Assembly: GCA_021768245.1 (NCBI GenBank)
Contig: JAETNO010000011.1
Coordinates: 1-64,000, forward strand
Reading direction: 5' to 3'
DNA from: Bacteroidaceae bacterium
GTDB lineage: Bacteria > Bacteroidota > Bacteroidia > Bacteroidales > Muribaculaceae
Length of the DNA stretch: 64,000 nucleotides
The notes below the pieces were generated by a model, which saw only the letters and a program-made list of their open reading frames with translations, did not search any database and was not told where the DNA came from. Position 1 is the first letter of the stretch, and each line of letters opens with the position of its first letter. Of the stretch, positions 60,441-64,000 are shown in pieces. The translations under genes were made by a program, and so were the position numbers.

Positions 60441-61007
60441 TTATTTCTGCCAGGGGATGTCGGGGATGCCGGTGAAGTGGTTGATGTAGCGGGCAAGGAT
60501 GAAGAGGTAGTCACTGAGGCGATTGATGTAGTTGAGGACTACGGGCTCGATGTAGGCACCGGTGTCGGCAAGGGTTAGTATTTCGCGTTCGGCACGTCGG
60601 CATACGGTTCTCGCCACATGGGCATGGGCTGCTCCAATGCTACCTCCTGGCAGGATGAACTGACGCAGTTGCGGGACTGCGGAGTCGAGGGTGTCGATTC
60701 CATTTTCAAGTTCCATTATGTCAGCCGGTAGGCTTTCTAAGTTTTGAGTGTTAAGTTTTGTGTTTTGAGCGGGTGTGGCAAGGTAGGCACCGATGTTGAA
60801 GAGGGTGTTGTTGATATGAAGGAGGGTAGCGGGAATCCCTGCGTCGAGGTCGGTGACATGGGCCTGCACGAGCCCTATCATAGCATTGAGTTCGTCGACC
60901 GCTCCATAGGCGTTGACGCGCGGTGAATTTTTGGCTACGCGGCTTCCGTCGACAAGCGAGGTCATTCCGGAGTCTCCAGTGCGGGTGTAGATGGGTGATT
61001 TTTTCAT
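60441..61007 (-). CDS. Cob(I)alamin adenosyltransferase, PduO type
   Basis: It attaches the adenosyl group to cobalamin to form coenzyme B12. The 188 residues begin with IYTRTGDSGMTSLVDG, the ATP-binding N-terminus, and have FILPGGSIGAAHAHVARTVC with the conserved Arg-rich helix. The ATG at 61007 is used in place of the upstream one at 61049. Residues about 80-91 (AQNTKLNTQNLE) are encoded by AAACTCAAA-type repeats and lie in a loop that varies in length in relatives. QueG, also cobalamin-dependent, lies 5.5 kb away. Confidence 0.94.
   Translation of the reverse strand: MKKSPIYTRTGDSGMTSLVDGSRVAKNSPRVNAYGAVDELNAMIGLVQAHVTDLDAGIPATLLHINNTLFNIGAYLATPAQNTKLNTQNLESLPADIMELENGIDTLDSAVPQLRQFILPGGSIGAAHAHVARTVCRRAEREILTLADTGAYIEPVVLNYINRLSDYLFILARYINHFTGIPDIPWQK
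60737..60770. repeat. AAACTCAAA-type repeat inside adenosyltransferase gene
   Basis: Plus-strand sequence AAGTTTTGAGTGTTAAGTTT followed by TGTGTTTTGAGC. It is translated in frame as AQNTKLNTQNLE. Confidence 0.75.
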
Positions 61008-61012
61008 GAAAG

Positions 61013-61043
61013 TTGGTGTTGAGTTGCAAATTTCGTAATTTTG
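61013..61043 (+). promoter_or_regulatory. Bacteroidetes-type promoter for riboflavin synthase
   Basis: TTG at 61013-61015 and TAATTTTG at 61036-61043 are 20 bases apart. The transcript would begin near 61050 and carry a leader of about 270 bases before the ATG at 61320. Confidence 0.65.
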
Positions 61044-61080
61044 CCTCAAAGAAGAGCCTCAAGCAGGTTTAAAAAAATTA

Positions 61081-61274
61081 AGAGATTGTCTAAATTTTAT
61101 AAATTAATTAATCATGAGATTCCTAAATCAAATTTCCGGCCATATTTAAATGCCTTATCGGCTGATTTTGTCAAGCTTCATCGGTCATAATGCCCGCATT
61201 ATTCCCTCTTCGGCTCGCAAAATCATCTCGATAATCCATTTAAACCTGTCGCGGATAAAATTTAGACAATCTCT
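61081..61274. mobile_element. 194-base element with perfect 20-base terminal inverted repeats
   Basis: AGAGATTGTCTAAATTTTAT at 61081-61100 is the exact inverse of 61255-61274. Inside lie a pair TGATTTTG/CAAAATCA (61163-61170, 61218-61225) and a perfect hairpin ATAATG-CCCG-CATTAT (61187-61202). No reading frame of note is inside. It may be a non-autonomous transposable element (MITE) or a structured leader RNA of the riboflavin synthase gene; no clear target duplication is seen. Confidence 0.5.
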
Positions 61275-61277
61275 AAA
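61258..61277 (+). repeat. TTAGACAATCTCTAA motif, copy 5
   Basis: ATTTAGACAATCTCTAAAT is a perfect palindrome with seven-base arms (ATTTAGA/TCTAAAT) and a CAATC spacer. It overlaps the right end of the 194-base element and is the best copy of the recurring motif. Confidence 0.55.
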
Positions 61278-61319
61278 TATGCCAAAGGTTAACTTGAAGA
61301 TAATCAAAAAATCGGAATA

Positions 61320-61922
61320 ATGTTTTCAGGAATAGTAGAAGAGGCCGCCGAGGTGGTCGAAGTCATTGCCAAGGAGGGAAATGTGGACCTCCGCGTGAAG
61401 TGCAGTTTTACTGACGAGTTGAAAATTGACCAGAGTGTGGCCCACAACGGGGTCTGCCTGACGGTGGTGGCCCTTCCCGGCGACGGCACCTATACGGTGA
61501 CAGCCATCCAGGAGACACTCGACCGAAGCAATCTCGGCCTTCTGAAGGCGGGTGACCGTGTGAACCTCGAGCGATCGATGTTGATGAACGGCCGTCTTGA
61601 CGGGCACATCGTGCAGGGCCATGTTGACTGCACGGCTGTGTGTGAGGATATCGAGGAAGTGGAGGGTAGCCGCTACTATAAGTTTGTCTATGAAGTAGCA
61701 CCCGAGATGGCATCGAAAGGCTACGTGACAGTAGAGAAAGGGTCGGTGACCGTCAACGGCGTGAGCCTCACGGTCTGCGACTCGGAGCGCTATTCGTTCA
61801 GGGTGGCGATTATCCCGTTCACGTTCGAGCATACTAACTTCAAGGATATACATGTAGGGTCGAAGGTGAACATAGAGTTTGACATAATAGGCAAGTATTT
61901 GGCCCGTCTGAAAGAGTTTTAA
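61320..61922 (+). CDS. ribE: Riboflavin synthase
   Basis: The enzyme turns two 6,7-dimethyl-8-ribityllumazine into riboflavin. The 200 residues start MFSGIVEEAAEVV, the standard N-terminus. They show the two lumazine-binding repeats, with GRLDGHIVQGHVD near residue 93 in the second barrel and VAHNGVCLTVV in the first. Riboswitch sequence of the FMN type was looked for in the long leader and not recognised. Confidence 0.96.
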   Translation: MFSGIVEEAAEVVEVIAKEGNVDLRVKCSFTDELKIDQSVAHNGVCLTVVALPGDGTYTVTAIQETLDRSNLGLLKAGDRVNLERSMLMNGRLDGHIVQGHVDCTAVCEDIEEVEGSRYYKFVYEVAPEMASKGYVTVEKGSVTVNGVSLTVCDSERYSFRVAIIPFTFEHTNFKDIHVGSKVNIEFDIIGKYLARLKEF

Positions 61923-61965
61923 CTTTTTTAAATTAAAAAATGCTTAGTTATATGCTATAATCGCC

Positions 61966-61973
61966 TAACTTTG
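61966..61973 (+). promoter_or_regulatory. Candidate -7 element for FKBP operon
   Basis: TAACTTTG, 82 bases before the first FKBP gene. A TTAG 18 bases upstream is only a weak -33 box. Confidence 0.5.
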
Positions 61974-62054
61974 CAGGCTGAGTTTGTTTATATTAGGTGG
62001 GGTGGGAAATCACTCTGCGTCAGACTCGAAAAATTATAAAGACACATAAAATTT

Positions 62055-62681
62055 ATGGAAAAGAAAGAATTGGACCGTATCAGCTATGCTCTCGGACTGA
62101 GCATGGGCAATAATTTCCGTGCGAGCGGTATTCAGGAAATCAACGTTGAGGACTTTGCCGACGGAGTGGCAGCCGTGTTCTACGGCAGCCAGCCCAAAAT
62201 GACATATGACGAGGCTAAGGCTGAGATTCAGAAATATTTCACCGAACTCGAGAAGAAGCAGCAGGCCGAGGCCGCCAAGATGGCAGAGGTTAATGAGGCT
62301 GCAGGGAAGAAATTCCTTGAGGAGAACGGCAAGCGCGTAGAGGTGAAGACCACCCCTTCGGGACTTCAGTATGAGGTGTTGACCGAAGGCACGGGCGAGC
62401 AGCCTACCGCTCAGGATCAGGTTGAGGTTCACTATACCGGTACGCTTATCGATGGCACAGTGTTTGACAGCTCCGTTGAGCGCGGAGTGCCTGCTACTTT
62501 CGGGGTTACCCAGGTGATTCCCGGATGGGTCGAGGCTCTGCAGTTGATGAAGGCCGGCTCGAAATGGAGACTTTTCATCCCCTCACAGCTCGCTTACGGA
62601 CCTCAGGGTGCGGGTGGAATGATTGGCCCGAACTCCACACTTATCTTCGATGTAGAACTTCTGAAGGTTATTAAGAAATAG
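62055..62681 (+). CDS. FKBP-type peptidyl-prolyl isomerase, cytoplasmic form
   Basis: This 208-residue prolyl isomerase has an N-terminal dimerisation domain (LDRISYALGLSMGNNFRAS) and a C-terminal FKBP domain (VEVHYTGTLIDGTVFDSSVE, then GWVEALQLMKAGSKWRLFIP and LAYGPQGAGG). There is no signal peptide, so it likely acts in the cytoplasm, like FklB. It opens a run of three FKBP genes, the next after 47 bases. Confidence 0.95.
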   Translation: MEKKELDRISYALGLSMGNNFRASGIQEINVEDFADGVAAVFYGSQPKMTYDEAKAEIQKYFTELEKKQQAEAAKMAEVNEAAGKKFLEENGKRVEVKTTPSGLQYEVLTEGTGEQPTAQDQVEVHYTGTLIDGTVFDSSVERGVPATFGVTQVIPGWVEALQLMKAGSKWRLFIPSQLAYGPQGAGGMIGPNSTLIFDVELLKVIKK

Positions 62682-62728
62682 CCGAAGAAGGTTCAGATAA
62701 TTTTAAAACGGGTTACCATCTGTCGCGG

Positions 62729-63607
62729 ATGCGGTTTATAGAAAAGATAATCAGAATAATTGTGGTCGGCGTTGCAGTCTATGCAATGCCGGGCACAATT
62801 TTCGCGCAGGCCGAGACAGTCAAGGCCCCTATGCCCGAGAGGATTGTCGGCGGAGCCTCTATGGTATCCTCCGATTCATTAGCTAAGGCTCTGGCTACAT
62901 TCTGGGGCGGCTCTGCCAAACTGCCGGATTTCACCCCTGATGAACTTGGCAGGTATCTTGATGGGGTAAGATCTGTTCTCAGCGATTCGAGCTTTCAGAC
63001 TCATGCCTATGAGCAGGGAATGAGTTTCGGTGCCATTTTAAGCGCAGGGCTTACGCAAATGTCGGAACTTGGTATGACTATTGACCGCAAGGCTTTCGTA
63101 GCGGCGGTGACTGATGTGATGCAAGGGAAGAACGTAGGCTTCACGATGGAGGGTGCCGGGGAATATATCGACCGTCAGATAGCTCCGATCATAGGGAGTC
63201 AGGCTCCAAAAGTCACAGCGGAATCGCAGCGTGAGTTTTTGGACGAGGCTGCCAAGGAGGATGGCGCCATCACCACTCCTTCGGGACTCGTGTTCAAGGT
63301 CGTCACCGAAGGGGAGGGAGATTTCCCTACGGAGGATGACAGAGTCAATCTTGACTACACGGGGCGTCTGAGCGACGGAAGCGTGTTTGACAAGACTGAG
63401 CAGCCGGTGAATTTTGATATTGTCCGCCTGGTTCCGGGGTTTGCGGAGGGCATCAAGATGATGCGTCCCGGAGGCACTTACCGGGTGGTGATTCCTCCCG
63501 AACTCGGTTACGGGGAACGTGGAGTCGGAGATGTCATTCCTCCGGGGGCCGCTCTTGATTTCACGGTGACGCTTCTGAGCGTGGACCGTGGGGCGGCTAA
63601 AAAATAA
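62729..63607 (+). CDS. FKBP-type peptidyl-prolyl isomerase, exported form
   Basis: The 292-residue protein starts with a signal peptide (about residues 1-26, ending near FAQA). It has an FKBP N-terminal region of about 150 residues and the catalytic FKBP domain in the last 100 (VNLDYTGRLSDGSVFDK, then VPGFAEGIKMMRPGGTYRVV and LGYGERGVGD). A periplasmic folding role is expected. It lies between two other FKBP genes. Confidence 0.94.
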   Translation: MRFIEKIIRIIVVGVAVYAMPGTIFAQAETVKAPMPERIVGGASMVSSDSLAKALATFWGGSAKLPDFTPDELGRYLDGVRSVLSDSSFQTHAYEQGMSFGAILSAGLTQMSELGMTIDRKAFVAAVTDVMQGKNVGFTMEGAGEYIDRQIAPIIGSQAPKVTAESQREFLDEAAKEDGAITTPSGLVFKVVTEGEGDFPTEDDRVNLDYTGRLSDGSVFDKTEQPVNFDIVRLVPGFAEGIKMMRPGGTYRVVIPPELGYGERGVGDVIPPGAALDFTVTLLSVDRGAAKK

Positions 63608-63648
63608 GATATAATAACACCATTAAAAAAAATAACTTAAAACAGTTT

Positions 63649-64000
63649 ATGAAAAAAATCATTATGGTATGCGGCGTGGCCGCAATGATGCTTGGCGCAG
63701 TGTCCTGCAACAAGTCAGGCTCTTCAGACAGCAGCGCTAACAAAGGTTTCGGCGACTCGCTTTCTATGGTAATGGGCGAGGCCCAGGGTTCACGTCTGCT
63801 TTCAGAGTATGTAACCCTTCCCGAAGACCAGAAAGCAAACCTCAAGAAAGAGGATATCCTCCGCGGACTCAAGCAGGTGATTATGACAGACACGACCCAG
63901 CAGGGCTATCTCACAGGTCTCAGTTTCGGTCTCCAGCTCGCCGGCCAGCTCTATCGCTATGAAGAGGCAGGCATCCCCGTTGACCGCTCCAAGCTCTATG
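63649..64000 (+). CDS. FKBP-type isomerase lipoprotein (cut by window end)
   Basis: Only the first 117 codons are present. A lipobox with Cys20 (GAVSC) follows a short hydrophobic signal, and a typical FKBP N-terminal region begins after it (FGDSLSMVMGEAQGSRLL, then QQGYLTGLSFGLQLAGQLY). The catalytic domain would lie beyond the window. It is 41 bases after the exported FKBP gene and probably co-transcribed. Confidence 0.88.
   Translation, partial: MKKIIMVCGVAAMMLGAVSCNKSGSSDSSANKGFGDSLSMVMGEAQGSRLLSEYVTLPEDQKANLKKEDILRGLKQVIMTDTTQQGYLTGLSFGLQLAGQLYRYEEAGIPVDRSKLY

Noticed and set aside
61044..61319. FMN riboswitch in the ribE leader
   Set aside because: The conserved FMN aptamer core sequences are not visible; the region is better explained by the inverted-repeat element.

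Overview
The window looks like a chromosome segment of a gut Bacteroidales bacterium, most likely of the Muribaculaceae (S24-7) type. This rests on content, not on a database match. Intergenic regions carry the Bacteroidetes promoter pattern (TTTG, about 20 bases, TAnnTTTG). Starts lack obvious Shine-Dalgarno sequences. Families restricted to or common in Bacteroidetes recur (DUF4271, DUF4834, DUF5683, DUF2723, EpsG). The order DUF4271, hemD, rnpA, yidD, tatD is a familiar Bacteroidales neighbourhood.

Layout. 1-4.3 kb: a short secreted peptide and a large pyruvate:ferredoxin oxidoreductase. 4.4-11.5 kb: a RecD-like helicase, a membrane-anchored pseudokinase, an acetyltransferase-like protein and a small glycan set (two glycosyltransferases and a flippase) in overlapping order. 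11.6-14.9 kb: a lipoprotein with an ABC ATPase and an FtsX-like permease. 15.0-17.0 kb: the phosphatidylethanolamine pathway (psd, pssA) with a DUF4834 protein. A strong 64-base stem-loop then separates these from a leftward block.

17.1-37.9 kb is read leftward. An OmpA-like outer membrane protein lies at its far end. The rest is a roughly 19-kb surface polysaccharide locus starting with Wza and Wzc, followed by a flippase, six or more glycosyltransferases, a pyruvyl transferase and an EpsG-type polymerase. It ends with a bacillosamine-type module: a PglF-like dehydratase, a PglE-like aminotransferase, a PglC-like initiating transferase and a GNAT acetyltransferase. Together these could build, flip, polymerise and export a glycan.

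38.1-41.1 kb holds a MetE-like protein, a ThiF/MoeB-like E1 enzyme and biotin synthase. 41.2-44.2 kb is the most unusual stretch: an intact four-gene cassette containing a phage portal-like protein, with no capsid, terminase, tail or integrase gene beside it, and bounded on both sides by short repeat arrays. 44.4-50.4 kb returns to core genes (LOG protein, DUF4271, hemD, rnpA, yidD, tatD, DUF2339). 50.6-53.8 kb is an AT-richer accessory patch (ADP-ribosylglycohydrolase, lipoprotein, membrane protein). 53.9-64.0 kb holds queG, a deacetylase, a giant DUF2723 membrane protein, trpS, a cobalamin adenosyltransferase, riboflavin synthase and a run of three FKBP-type prolyl isomerases, the last cut by the window end.

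Two families of short degenerate repeats run through the window. One has 9-base units (CCCATTNGY) and sits at the 3' ends of genes. The other consists of AAACTCAAA-like units and in two genes is translated in frame. No rRNA, tRNA, CRISPR array, transposase or integrase was seen.
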